From Pseudomonadota bacterium (GTDB lineage Bacteria; Pseudomonadota; Gammaproteobacteria; Steroidobacterales; Woeseiaceae), in NCBI GenBank assembly GCA_022563195.1, contig JADFNV010000007.1, positions 35,982 through 99,981 on the forward strand: a stretch of DNA of 64,000 nt. The letters are read 5' to 3'. The position numbers were made by a program, and so were the translations under genes. Of the stretch, positions 1 through 8,721 are shown in pieces (positions within the stretch are counted from its first letter, which is position 1; every line of letters begins with the position of its first letter). The notes under the pieces were generated by a model. That model did no database searches. It was not told the DNA's origin and saw nothing but the letters and a program-made list of their open reading frames with translations.

Positions 1-460
1 GGACATAGTAGTCGGGAACACGCAGGGTCTTGTTGGAGGGCCGATACCAGACAGTGGCGATACGAATGTCCTGCGGTAAATTTCGTCGTGTCTTTTTCGC
101 AAGCTGTTCGATAACGGCACGCACGCTCGAACCCGTACTGTAGACATCGTCGACAATCAACAGTGAATGATGCGAACACAGGTTCTCGAGCAGATATTGC
201 AGACCATGCACGCGGATCGAGTCTGCTTTGTTCACCATCTCCGAATAGCTGGGAGCGCCTCTGTATGAGGTGCGGATCGCAATGTGGTCGGTTTTAATGC
301 CCAGATAATCCAGCCCCTCCTGCACAGCGATGCCGACAGCGCTGCCGCCGCGCCAGAGTCCGACGAGAAAATCGGGTCGAAACCCGGCTTCGCAGATACT
401 GGCCGCGAGCTGGAAGGAATCTCTGAGGAAATCATCGGCGCCGATGAATCGTTTGTTCAT
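1..460 (-). CDS. phosphoribosyltransferase family protein (C-terminus cut by window edge)
   Basis: Open leftward frame starting with ATG at 458-460 and running off the window after 153 codons, so the C-terminus is missing. The translation carries a PRPP-binding loop, LLIVDDVYSTGSS, at about residues 100-112, and an upstream WRGG segment at 36-39, both typical of hypoxanthine/xanthine-type phosphoribosyltransferases that attach a base to PRPP. It is clearly paralogous to the rightward gene starting at 538 (shared F(R/K)P, WRGG, DHIAIRTS and WYxPS blocks). The two starts are only 77 bp apart and divergent, so they share a promoter region. The substrate base cannot be told from the sequence. Confidence 0.85.
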   Translation of the reverse strand, partial: MNKRFIGADDFLRDSFQLAASICEAGFRPDFLVGLWRGGSAVGIAVQEGLDYLGIKTDHIAIRTSYRGAPSYSEMVNKADSIRVHGLQYLLENLCSHHSLLIVDDVYSTGSSVRAVIEQLAKKTRRNLPQDIRIATVWYRPSNKTLRVPDYYV

Positions 461-537
461 TGTTTTTTGCGGGCCTGCGGTGGGGTAGAATCCGGTCACG
501 CATTATAACGATAGCCACAATCCCGCATACAAGAGAT

Positions 538-1110
538 ATGGACAAGATCGTACTCTCGGCCCAGGATTTGCTTGAAGACTCGTTCAGACTTGGACTCATG
601 GTCCTCGAAAGTGGCTTCAAGCCGACGATGATCATCGCTATCTGGCGTGGTGGTACACCGGTAGGCATGGCGGTGCAGGAGATTCTCGATTATTGCGGTG
701 TGGAATCGGATCACATCGCGATTCGGACCTCGTCATATGTCGGAGTTGATGAGCGAGGCGCGGTCGCAGTTCACGGGCTTAACTACATCATCAAGAAAAT
801 CTGCCATGACGATCGCGTACTCATAGTCGACGATGTATTCGATACGGGAAATACCATTGCCGCGGTCATCGAGGAATTGACGAAACGGGCGCGGGACAAC
901 ACACCCGAAGATTTACGCATTGCCGTGCCATGGTACAAACCAAGCCGCAATGAGACTGATATTGTGCCCGACTATTTCATTCACGAGACTGCGCAATGGC
1001 TGGTGTTTCCACACGAACTCGATGCATTGACGCCCGATGAACTGCTAGTCAAGCGCCCGGAAATTGCGAAGATTATCGAGGGCGCAAAAACGTCCGCCGC
1101 AACAGCCTGA
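538..1110 (+). CDS. phosphoribosyltransferase family protein
   Basis: 190-residue protein with the PRTase PRPP loop VLIVDDVFDTGNT at residues 94-106 and the WRGG/DHIAIRTS blocks shared with its divergent neighbour. The ATG at 538 is chosen because it aligns with the start of that paralogue and follows an AAGAGA-like ribosome site; the longer open frame to 460 lies in the shared promoter gap. Known role of the family: transfer of a purine base (or similar) to PRPP in salvage. The D-x-T-G-N-T loop resembles hypoxanthine phosphoribosyltransferase more than the neighbour's D-V-Y-S-T-G-S-S, so the two copies may differ in base preference (inference). Confidence 0.85.
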   Translation: MDKIVLSAQDLLEDSFRLGLMVLESGFKPTMIIAIWRGGTPVGMAVQEILDYCGVESDHIAIRTSSYVGVDERGAVAVHGLNYIIKKICHDDRVLIVDDVFDTGNTIAAVIEELTKRARDNTPEDLRIAVPWYKPSRNETDIVPDYFIHETAQWLVFPHELDALTPDELLVKRPEIAKIIEGAKTSAATA

Positions 1111-1116
1111 GGCTCC

Positions 1117-2370
1117 CTAAAGCTGTATCCGCAGTTTGCCTTTCGCGGGCGTCCTGAGGTTATGTGCGAACAACGAATATTGAATGCCTATCCGGCGTCC
1201 CTTGAGATTGTCGCCAATACAGATTCTAAGCGGTATCCGGAATGCATCGACCGGTTCGCCCGGCTGAATATCACCGAGTTGGCTCGATATCTTGATAGCG
1301 TCGTTGTGCAGGCTGACAGCCGGGTAGTCGGATTGTTCGCCCGGCGTGCGTGCGGTGAATTTATTGTCGCGGGGGATTTTCGGCAAACAGGTGGCTACGC
1401 GTAAGGCATCGTGAACGGGCATAGTCAGCGACATAGACGCATCGTGGAGCGGCTCATCTCCCTGGTTGTAAATGACGATTTGCACATCACTGCGGTGTTC
1501 TTCAAACAAAAAGTGATTGTCATAATCAACGTACTGCCGTTCGAGTTGCCTCATCTCCGAAACGATTTCTTCTGTTGATCGTTCTTCGTAGGGGCTGTCG
1601 GAGCCGAAGAGACGAGCGTGCGTCAGGCGGGCAATGATCGTGTTCGTCGCCGTCATCTTGATGCGGGCTTTTGCATCGATTAGTTCGGTTAGCTTGGTGC
1701 TGGCAATAACCGACGGTAGCGTGGCGAAACTGCATGTCGAAATCTTCATGTCTTTGTGAATGATCTCGCCCGGAAACCCGACTTCGATATTGGCCGCCGA
1801 TATTGAGTCTCTGAACTTTTGTTCAAATAATGCCTGCAACTGACTTCGACCCATCTTGACGATGGAGTCGTTAATGCGAACGTATGAATCGCCACGCCGC
1901 AACTTCTCCGAATGATCCACGCGCATCATGTAGGGGCGGTCCTGGCAGTCGCCTATTTCGAATACACCCACGCGCTCGCCAGCAACGGTTACGGGTTGAT
2001 AGCGAATGCGAATTGGCGGTTCGATATGATCATTGGCAAGAGCCTGATAGGCTGGTTTACCTGAAAAGTCAACCGAGTCGATAGAAAACAATTTCTTGCG
2101 ACCCCGGTCGTCAAATTCGACGCCTGTGACGATATAGCGCGCACCCTCGATTGACGCGTTCGCGATGGCGAGTACGTCACGCAGGAAACTGCGAATGTCC
2201 TGTTTGCCGTAGGCCGTCTTGCGAAATTGGACAGCAGTACACGGCACCGACGACTGAACGATGTGCGCTATACGTTTCATCGGATTTGAACTATGAACGA
2301 TTATGTTGAAAGGAAGCCGGAACCAATCGTCATTTCCAGGAACTGTTTTGCATGCCTTGATGCTCGCCAT
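1117..2370 (-). CDS. AlbA_2 (Schlafen-type) putative nucleic-acid/ATP-binding protein
   Basis: 417-residue protein. Residues about 55-170 show the AlbA_2 pattern: an LRDVLAIANA helix, GARYIVTGVE strand, then VGVFEI followed by YMMRVD and RGDSYVRINDS near its end, the block shared with bacterial Schlafen-like proteins. The C-terminal 180 residues form a charged region with a beta-rich stretch (VQIVIYNQGDEPLHDASMSL) I do not recognise. No helicase or winged-helix part follows, unlike many family members. A second in-frame ATG at 2278-2280 (MKRIAHIVQ) may be the true start; neither has a clear Shine-Dalgarno. It converges on the phosphoribosyltransferase gene, 6 bp from its stop. Function is unknown; AlbA_2 proteins are variously called transcription regulators or RNA-acting. 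Confidence 0.7.
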   Translation of the reverse strand: MASIKACKTVPGNDDWFRLPFNIIVHSSNPMKRIAHIVQSSVPCTAVQFRKTAYGKQDIRSFLRDVLAIANASIEGARYIVTGVEFDDRGRKKLFSIDSVDFSGKPAYQALANDHIEPPIRIRYQPVTVAGERVGVFEIGDCQDRPYMMRVDHSEKLRRGDSYVRINDSIVKMGRSQLQALFEQKFRDSISAANIEVGFPGEIIHKDMKISTCSFATLPSVIASTKLTELIDAKARIKMTATNTIIARLTHARLFGSDSPYEERSTEEIVSEMRQLERQYVDYDNHFLFEEHRSDVQIVIYNQGDEPLHDASMSLTMPVHDALRVATCLPKIPRDNKFTARTPGEQSDYPAVSLHNDAIKISSQLGDIQPGEPVDAFRIPLRICIGDNLKGRRIGIQYSLFAHNLRTPAKGKLRIQL

Positions 2371-2475
2371 GGCGGCATCAGCTGGAATCGCGTGATTGCT
2401 GCGCGCGAATTCAATGGATCGAGAAGACCTTAAACCTTTGTTAAATAAAGAGAAAGTAATCGGACTATTCGAAAA

Positions 2476-3543
2476 ATGAGCCGCAATAACCAGGGTACTG
2501 AAAAACGGGAATCGTCCATCGAGATCGCGTCGCGACCGCAGTTCAGTGCGGCCGACGTTCGATCTGTACTGCAGGAACAGTATGATTTGGATGGCGAACT
2601 TCGAGCCTTGGTCAGCGAGCGTGACCAGAACTTTCGCGTTAAGAACAATGATGGGCGATGCTACGTGTTCAAGATTGCCAACGCGGCTGAGCCCGAAGAT
2701 GTTACCGATTTTCAGATCCAGACCTTATTGCACATTGAAAACGCTGGTTGCCCGGTCGCCACACCGCGCATTATCAGAACGGTAGCTGGGGCCGTTGCGA
2801 CGAAAATTGGTGACGGCAGCGGCGAGTGTGTATGCCGGATCGTCAGTTATGTGCCGGGCATTCCATTCTCTACAGTCGAGCCAAACGCCAGACTTGCGGC
2901 AGACCTAGGCGCGAGCGCCGCCGCGCTAGACAACTCGCTGCTTGGATTTGAACATGATGCTGATCAGCATTTATTACTGTGGCACATGCAGCGCGCAACT
3001 GAACTTCGCGATCTCCTCGCAAATATCGCGAACATTGATTTACGCAATATGGTCGGCACCTGTCTCGATGATTTTGAGCGCAATGTATTACCCATGCATT
3101 CATCACTTCGGTCGCAGGTCATTCACGGTGATCTGAATCCTGACAACGTGCTTGTCGCACAGACATGTCCAGATTCGATTGCAGGGGTGATCGATTTTGG
3201 TGACATCGTGCATGGTCCGATGATCTTCGAAGTTGCGATCGCTGCTTCATATTTGCGGGTTAAAGAAGACCCGCCAGCGCTCATCGCTCCGTTTGTCGCA
3301 GGATTCGACAAAGTTACGACGCTGGAGGCCGTTGAACTCGAATTGTTATTCGACCTCGTGCGTACGCGCCTTGCGGCATCCATTACGATCGAGCATTGGC
3401 GTCGTGCGATTCGCGGCGAGAATGATCCGTATGTACAAGCGTACCTACAGAGCGAACGCAGCGTGGAACACTTTCTTGCATGCCTCGATTCGATGACAAG
3501 GAGACCGTTTACCGACAGTATCTTGCAGGCCTGTCGTCGTTAG
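2476..3543 (+). CDS. aminoglycoside phosphotransferase (APH)-fold kinase
   Basis: 355 residues with the APH/choline-kinase catalytic signature: Brenner motif HGDLNPDNVL at about 217-226 and the metal-binding motif GVIDFGD at about 238-244. An N-terminal lobe (YVFKIAN, near residue 65) would hold the nucleotide-binding lysine. The order and spacing resemble hydroxylysine kinase and related small-molecule kinases of the homoserine-kinase-II group rather than drug-resistance enzymes (inference from the IDFGDIVHGPMIFEVA block). Substrate not determinable. The gene stands alone, divergent from the AlbA_2 gene, with only a weak ribosome site before ATG 2476. Confidence 0.8.
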   Translation: MSRNNQGTEKRESSIEIASRPQFSAADVRSVLQEQYDLDGELRALVSERDQNFRVKNNDGRCYVFKIANAAEPEDVTDFQIQTLLHIENAGCPVATPRIIRTVAGAVATKIGDGSGECVCRIVSYVPGIPFSTVEPNARLAADLGASAAALDNSLLGFEHDADQHLLLWHMQRATELRDLLANIANIDLRNMVGTCLDDFERNVLPMHSSLRSQVIHGDLNPDNVLVAQTCPDSIAGVIDFGDIVHGPMIFEVAIAASYLRVKEDPPALIAPFVAGFDKVTTLEAVELELLFDLVRTRLAASITIEHWRRAIRGENDPYVQAYLQSERSVEHFLACLDSMTRRPFTDSILQACRR

Positions 3544-3612
3544 TCAGCCCGTGTTGTAGGGGTCGGATCCGCCCGCGTCGAGCATTTCTTCAATTTCGTC
3601 AATGTCGAGACC
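3544..3612 (-). pseudogene. possible C-terminal gene remnant, reading leftward
   Basis: Between the kinase stop and the diguanylate cyclase, the minus strand reads 22 codons that look like a natural protein tail: an acidic helix DIDEIEEMLDAGG followed by SDPYNTG and a TGA at 3544-3546. An in-frame TAA sits just upstream (3613-3615), so no intact gene is present. The DPYNTG-type ending is familiar from small gammaproteobacterial proteins, but I cannot name the family. It is either the scar of a deleted gene or chance. Confidence 0.3.
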
Positions 3613-5692
3613 TTACCCGGGTAATTTAGGGGCAGGTGTTCCGGGATTTCCACTCAAAGCTGTGGAGCAGTTCCCGGTAATCAGCGATTTGGCGGCTTAC
3701 CATGAGCCAGATTTCGTTAAAGCGGGCAAAGTATTCATGAACATGGGGTTCGCGCTTGCGGTGCTGCTCATTCTCAGCGCTGCCGGTTATCTGGCATTGG
3801 GTCTGCGGCTGGTTGCGGGAAAACGAGACATAGGCACGGCGTCGATCGGCGTCATATTCATCATCATTTCCCTGTGGGTACTCGGTGGTGCGATAGAAAT
3901 GCTATCGACATCGTTTTTCGTATTTACGATCGGACGCACAGGCCACTATATCGGCACGGCATTCCTGCCGATTGCGGCATATTCTTGTTTTCGCGAGTTC
4001 ACAGGGCGGGTTACGTCAGTGCGTCGCATTGCCGTGTTGATCCTCATTCCAATCGTATCGGTAGCGCTTGCCGCGACGAATGTGCATCACGAATTCATGT
4101 GGTATCTGCCGATCGCCGATGAGACGGGTGATTTCCTGACGCGCCCAGAGCAGTGGGGACCCTGGTTCCTGTTCGTGCATGGGCCATACAGTTACGCTTT
4201 GATTGGTGCGTCATTGCTGGCTCTCATTTCTCATAGCTCCGCCGTAGCGCGAGCTCATCGTCGCAGCATTTTCCTGGTGATCGCTGCGTGTTTGGCGCCT
4301 GTGGCTGCGACTGCGGCTTATGACTTCGGCATCGGTCCCGATACGGTTTCCTTCGTGCCATTTGTCTTCACGCTGATGCTGCCGTTCTACGCCTGGTTGA
4401 TCCTCGCCGAGCAGATTATCGAGTTCTCGCCATTAGCATACGAGACGGTGTTTCAAAACATGCAGGATCCAGTCGTCGTCGTGGATGACCAGGGTCGAAT
4501 CATAGGTCTCAATCCCCGCGCCGAAAAGTTGCTGGACATTTCTGAGACGACCGCATTGTACCAGCCGTTAATCAAGGTGCTTGGCGACGACTCGCCTGAG
4601 GTCTTCGAGGCGCTGGAGACCGGCGAGCCGCGCAAGATGATGACGGCGACGGGACGTTTTCTGCACGTTCAGGTGTCACCAATGACGTCGAGCCGTTCTT
4701 CAATATCACAAGGCAAGGTCCTGATGTTCCGAGATGTGAGTGATGTCGAAAAAGCGCAGGCTGAGGTGCGCGCCAGCGAAAAACTGTTGCGTACGCTGAT
4801 TGATCACTCTATGAACGGTATCGTCAGGTTGCGCTGGGCGGTGGACGAGGAAGGCGGCGACAGGGAATTGCGCTGTATATTCGCCAATTCCGCTGCCGGT
4901 CGCTTCCTGAGCATCGAGCGTGACGACCTGATTGGCAGTCTCGGCGAAAAAATTATCAGGACCGCGACCAATGCGATGTCATCAGCTGACGCCGATGGCG
5001 TCACCGAAGATTTTTGCAAAGCCACTCTAGCCGGTGACGGCATCGATACCGAGGTACAGCATCAGTCGAATGGCTCGACAAAATGGTTGCGTATGATTTG
5101 CGAGCCATTTGGCAACGATATTGCGATAACGTTTGTAGATATCACGGATGGCAAAGCGAAAGAACAACACATGGAATCGATCGCTCGTTCCGATCCGTTG
5201 ACCGGTGTTTTGAATCGTCGTGGTTTCGAGCGGGACGCCTCGAAACGACTCACCGACAGTGCAGACGATGCGACGGGCGCGCTGTTGTACATTGATCTGG
5301 ACGACTTCAAGCAAATCAATGACAACTGCGGGCACGAAATCGGCGATCAGTTGCTGACGATCGCTGCCATGCGACTGCGCAAGAGTTTGCGATCCTGCGA
5401 CATTATCGGCCGTCCTGGTGGCGACGAATTCGTGGCTCTGGTACCCGATGTGTCGTCCAGCGTCGCAGACAAGCTGGCGAAACGCCTGACGAATGCGCTC
5501 GAGAAGCCGTATGTAATAGGCGCAAACACGCTCAAGTGCACCGCCAGCATTGGTCTTGCCTTGTATCCCAAAAACGCCAATACGCTCACGGGATTGATGC
5601 GCGAAGCCGACCAGGCAATGTATCGTGCCAAAGCACGATGCCGCGGAGCGCCCAAAATTCGCAGCGATGACCGCCTCGAAAAGGCGTTGTAA
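3602..5692 (+). CDS. membrane-anchored diguanylate cyclase (7TM - PAS - PAS - GGDEF)
   Basis: Up to 696 residues. About residues 45-280 hold seven hydrophobic segments of the histidine-kinase N-terminal 7TM type; two PAS-like regions follow (about 285-390, with VVVVDDQGRIIGLN, and about 400-520); the GGDEF domain fills the C-terminus. The active-site GGDEF is intact at residues 606-610, preceded by RSCD five residues upstream, matching the RxxD product-inhibition site, so it should make c-di-GMP and be feedback inhibited. A linker helix ending in SDPLTGVLNRRGFE enters the catalytic domain. The first ~45 residues look unlike a normal N-terminus, and no ribosome site precedes ATG 3602; ATG 3737 or 3743, just before the first membrane helix, may be the real start. 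Confidence 0.85.
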   Translation: MSRPYPGNLGAGVPGFPLKAVEQFPVISDLAAYHEPDFVKAGKVFMNMGFALAVLLILSAAGYLALGLRLVAGKRDIGTASIGVIFIIISLWVLGGAIEMLSTSFFVFTIGRTGHYIGTAFLPIAAYSCFREFTGRVTSVRRIAVLILIPIVSVALAATNVHHEFMWYLPIADETGDFLTRPEQWGPWFLFVHGPYSYALIGASLLALISHSSAVARAHRRSIFLVIAACLAPVAATAAYDFGIGPDTVSFVPFVFTLMLPFYAWLILAEQIIEFSPLAYETVFQNMQDPVVVVDDQGRIIGLNPRAEKLLDISETTALYQPLIKVLGDDSPEVFEALETGEPRKMMTATGRFLHVQVSPMTSSRSSISQGKVLMFRDVSDVEKAQAEVRASEKLLRTLIDHSMNGIVRLRWAVDEEGGDRELRCIFANSAAGRFLSIERDDLIGSLGEKIIRTATNAMSSADADGVTEDFCKATLAGDGIDTEVQHQSNGSTKWLRMICEPFGNDIAITFVDITDGKAKEQHMESIARSDPLTGVLNRRGFERDASKRLTDSADDATGALLYIDLDDFKQINDNCGHEIGDQLLTIAAMRLRKSLRSCDIIGRPGGDEFVALVPDVSSSVADKLAKRLTNALEKPYVIGANTLKCTASIGLALYPKNANTLTGLMREADQAMYRAKARCRGAPKIRSDDRLEKAL

Positions 5693-5746
5693 TATATCCA
5701 CGACCGCACCGGTCCTGATTGATAGTCAATCTGGAGTTAGTTCCTG

Positions 5747-6442
5747 ATGTGGAAGCTTTATTTCGGCCGTTTCGATCCGAGTTCGACAATTGTCAGCGTG
5801 GTTTCGTCGGCAATGTTCCTGAGCTTACTTTGCAGTCTGTCGATACGATCCGGGCATGCGGATGTTGCCGTCGCAGACTCGGCGCAAACGATTGAGCCAT
5901 TACAGGTCGGACAGAGCGCGCCACGCTTCGTGGTTGAGACGGTCGACCAGAAACCCTTGGTTTTTGATCCCCAAAGTCTGGAGCGCCCGGTGCTGGTGAT
6001 TACATTCCGCGGTGGCTGGTGTCCGTATTGCAATATGCACCTGTCGGAATTGCGCACTGTCATCCCGCAGATTCGTGCGCTGGGCGTCGACATCCTGTTT
6101 CTCAGCGGTGACCGCCCTGAATTGTTGTATCAGAGCCTGGGAAGTGACACGCAAGAGAATATTGACGGGCTGGACTACCAGATTCTTTCGGACGCCAATG
6201 CTCAGGCCGCGATGGCCTTTGGTATCGCGTACAGGGCGTCCGACCGGACGATTGATCGCCGTCGCATGAAAGGTCAGGACATCGCCGACTCATCGATGCT
6301 CCGCCACGGAATTCTGCCTGTACCCGCAGTTTTTGCGATCGATCAAGACGGCCTTATTGCCTTTGCGTTCATCGAAGCAGATTACAAAGTGCGCCTGCCG
6401 GCCCAAGAGTTGCTTGCGGTTGCCACCAAGATCGTGCAGTAG
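5747..6442 (+). CDS. exported peroxiredoxin-like (AhpC/TSA) protein
   Basis: 231 residues. An N-terminal hydrophobic stretch (about 14-36, VSVVSSAMFLSLLCSL) looks like a signal peptide or anchor. The thioredoxin-fold core follows, with the redox motif GGWCPYCNM at about 89-97. The W-C-P-Y-C arrangement is typical of atypical AhpC/TSA proteins, so a periplasmic thiol peroxidase or thiol:disulfide role is likely. The protein ends in the usual VPAVFAID strand. ATG 5747 follows a GGAG 11 bp upstream. It is in series with the AsnC-domain gene, 55 bp downstream, with no other obvious partner. Confidence 0.8.
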   Translation: MWKLYFGRFDPSSTIVSVVSSAMFLSLLCSLSIRSGHADVAVADSAQTIEPLQVGQSAPRFVVETVDQKPLVFDPQSLERPVLVITFRGGWCPYCNMHLSELRTVIPQIRALGVDILFLSGDRPELLYQSLGSDTQENIDGLDYQILSDANAQAAMAFGIAYRASDRTIDRRRMKGQDIADSSMLRHGILPVPAVFAIDQDGLIAFAFIEADYKVRLPAQELLAVATKIVQ

Positions 6443-6497
6443 GGCTATCGGTGATGATACGCTTCGCGGACCGGCACATTACGGCGCGGAGACACCG

Positions 6498-6776
6498 ATG
6501 GTAACGGCAATTGTTTTAATCAAGGCGAAGACCAACCGTATTTCCGGTCTGGCGAATCAGATTGCGGAAATGGATGGCGTTCAGGAAGTATTTTCAGTTG
6601 CAGGTCGCTACGATCTGGTTGGAATTGTCAAAGTCGCGCGAAATGATGACCTGGCGGACGTTATCACCGACAAAATGCGTCACCTCGAGGGAATCGTTGA
6701 GACTGAGACCATGATCGCGTTCCGCGCCTATTCAAAAAAAGAACTCGAGGCGGGCTTTGAGCTCGGCCTCGACTGA
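6498..6776 (+). CDS. stand-alone Lrp/AsnC ligand-binding (RAM) domain protein
   Basis: 92-residue protein consisting only of the alpha-beta ligand-sensing domain of Lrp/AsnC regulators: a VTAIVLIKA strand, a VQEVFSVAGRYDLVGIV core containing the conserved G-x-Y-D, and an IVETETMIAF strand. There is no helix-turn-helix, so it is a small-ligand sensor or an oligomer partner for full-length regulators rather than a DNA binder. The start ATG 6498 follows GGAG by 6 bp; the longer open frame upstream lies inside the peroxiredoxin gene in another frame and is rejected. Confidence 0.85.
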   Translation: MVTAIVLIKAKTNRISGLANQIAEMDGVQEVFSVAGRYDLVGIVKVARNDDLADVITDKMRHLEGIVETETMIAFRAYSKKELEAGFELGLD

Positions 6777-6827
6777 GCAGAACCACTTTCCCGGGCGACG
6801 TTTGCTTGGCAACAGGAGAGCGACAAA

Positions 6828-8126
6828 ATGGGCGATGCCGATCGTCGTAATCCCCTGACACGAATCATCAAAGCGACGACGAAGGTCGAAGCCAACGAAC
6901 TGCATGCGACGCTGCTGTCATTCCTGTTCGTATTTGTGTTGATGACTGCTTACTTCATTATGCGACCGGTCCGCGACGCAATGGTGAGCGACTGGAGCGA
7001 TGCCGAGCTCAGTCTTCTCTGGACCATGACGTTTTTTCTCAGCCTGATTGCTGTCAGTGTTTACGGTGCAGCCATTTCATATGTTCGGTTCCGCTTGCTG
7101 GTGCCTGGTGTGTACGTGTTTTTCGCACTGTCGTTTTTCGTATTCTATTTCGGTTCGACGTTCATCACGGATCCGGTGCTTGTCGACAAGGGTTTCTACA
7201 TCTGGCTCAGCGTATTTAGTCTGTTTCACCTCTCAGTCTTCTGGAGCTTCATGTCGGACCTGTTCAACAAGGACCAGGCGCCGCGCTTATTCGGCATCAT
7301 TGCGACGGGCGCAAGCGTCGGCGCAATAATTGGTCCGTTGCTGACGGCCGTGCTCGTTGCCCGCGTTGGCACAGATGCGTTGATGCTTGTGTCGGCAACA
7401 ATGCTACTGATACCCGTACCGATTATTCTGATACTTGAACGGCTCAAACGAACCACGCTGGGAAATGCAGACCTCAGTGTCGATCTGAGTGCGCAACAGG
7501 CAATTGGCAAAAATCCGTTTGCCGGGTTTTCATTGTTTTTTAAGAGCCCGTATCTGATCGGCATCGGTTGTTTCATTCTGTTGTATGTCGCGATTAGCTC
7601 CTTTGTGTACTTTGAATTGAAGAATCTGCTCGAGATTTTTACGCGCGAAGAACGAACGCAGATCTACGCGTACATCGATTTTGCCGTAAATTCTCTGGCT
7701 ATTTTGACAGCGATGTTCGTCACGAGCCGCATAACAACGCGATTTGGTATGGCGACAACGCTGGCGCTGATCCCAGCCTTATTGGCTCTCGGTATGCTCG
7801 TGATCGCATTTTCACCCGTCATTGCGGTCGTTGCCGGGCTGCAGGTTGCGCGACGTGCGGGAAATTACGCGATCACGAGGCCGGGTCGTGAGATGCTATT
7901 CACGGTGGTCGGCAGGGAAACGCGATTCAAGGCAAAACCAGTTATCGACATCGTGCTTTACCGCGGTGGTGACATGATTACGGCGTGGGCGTTCACCCTG
8001 CTCACATCCGTCATTGGTCTTGGTCTTGGTGCTGTGGCGGTCGTCGGCGTCGGAATCGCGGCTGTATGGGCGGTGGTCGGCGTCTATCTGGGCAAAGCGT
8101 ATCAGCGCATCGCGGACGAGCAGTAA
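6828..8126 (+). CDS. MFS carrier related to NTP/NDP translocases
   Basis: 432-residue integral membrane protein with about 12 hydrophobic segments. The start of the first pair (MTAYFIMRPVRDAMVSDW) and the loop FWSFMSDLFNKDQAPRLFG match the bacterial branch of the NTT/AAA carrier group (COG3202-like), whose characterised relatives in intracellular bacteria exchange ATP/ADP. In free-living bacteria these homologues are uncharacterised, so the substrate is open. A good ribosome site AGGAGAG precedes ATG 6828 by 8 bp. The nitroreductase gene starts 3 bp after the stop, suggesting co-transcription. Confidence 0.75.
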   Translation: MGDADRRNPLTRIIKATTKVEANELHATLLSFLFVFVLMTAYFIMRPVRDAMVSDWSDAELSLLWTMTFFLSLIAVSVYGAAISYVRFRLLVPGVYVFFALSFFVFYFGSTFITDPVLVDKGFYIWLSVFSLFHLSVFWSFMSDLFNKDQAPRLFGIIATGASVGAIIGPLLTAVLVARVGTDALMLVSATMLLIPVPIILILERLKRTTLGNADLSVDLSAQQAIGKNPFAGFSLFFKSPYLIGIGCFILLYVAISSFVYFELKNLLEIFTREERTQIYAYIDFAVNSLAILTAMFVTSRITTRFGMATTLALIPALLALGMLVIAFSPVIAVVAGLQVARRAGNYAITRPGREMLFTVVGRETRFKAKPVIDIVLYRGGDMITAWAFTLLTSVIGLGLGAVAVVGVGIAAVWAVVGVYLGKAYQRIADEQ

Positions 8127-8129
8127 GCA

Positions 8130-8714
8130 ATGCAACCGCCCGCACCCAGCGACAAAACCCGGGACCTTCGCGAATTCCGCGAAGTCATCCGTAGTCGACG
8201 GACAATAAACTTCTACCTCCAGACGCCCGTGCCACGAAAGCTCATTCGCGACGCTATCGAAGCGGCGACATGGGCACCAAACCACCATGTCACTGAGCCC
8301 TGGAGATTCTATCTGCTGGGCAAAGAAGCAATCGGCGCTTGCGTGGGTCTCGTGCGCACTATCGTCACCGACAAGAAAGACGCCAAGGCCGGTGAGTTCA
8401 AGGCCAAAAACTGGGCCGAGAAGCCGGGTTGGCTTGTTGTGACCTGCCGCAAGTCGAACGACGAACTGACACAGAGAGAAGACTATGCCGCTTGTTGCAC
8501 GGCGATTCAGAGCCTGATGTTGTACCTGTGGAAGGCCGGTGTCGGATCGAAGTGGACGACGGGCGATATCACGCGCGACCCCAGGTTTTTTGACATCGTC
8601 GGCATCGACGATGATCAGGAGTTCGTCGTCAGCATGCTCTGGTACGGTTATCCGAAAGTGACGCCTGTGCAGTCGAGAAAAAACCTCGACGACGTCCTCA
8701 CCGAGCTCCCATAA
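8130..8714 (+). CDS. nitroreductase family protein
   Basis: 194 residues covering one nitroreductase fold. The FMN-binding start motif RSRRTINFY (about residues 24-32) and AIEAATWAPNHHVTEPWRF (about 45-63) are typical of the YdjA/NfnB-like single-domain flavoproteins that reduce nitro groups, quinones or related acceptors with NAD(P)H. The C-terminal part (LMLYLWKAGVGSKWTTG) fits the dimer interface. Expected cytoplasmic FMN homodimer. It begins 3 bp after the NTT-like carrier and is followed by a repeat-containing gap. Confidence 0.85.
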   Translation: MQPPAPSDKTRDLREFREVIRSRRTINFYLQTPVPRKLIRDAIEAATWAPNHHVTEPWRFYLLGKEAIGACVGLVRTIVTDKKDAKAGEFKAKNWAEKPGWLVVTCRKSNDELTQREDYAACCTAIQSLMLYLWKAGVGSKWTTGDITRDPRFFDIVGIDDDQEFVVSMLWYGYPKVTPVQSRKNLDDVLTELP

Positions 8715-8721
8715 GCCCCTG

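Noticed and set aside
3602..3760. A hydrophilic leftward reading opposite the diguanylate cyclase N-terminus, considered as the body of the lost gene whose tail is at 3544-3612
   Set aside because: It breaks into three frames, and hydrophilic antisense text is expected opposite membrane helices; not strong enough to call a gene.
5027..5701. A 224-codon leftward frame opposite the GGDEF domain
   Set aside because: Shadow of the diguanylate cyclase coding strand; no domain or ribosome site.
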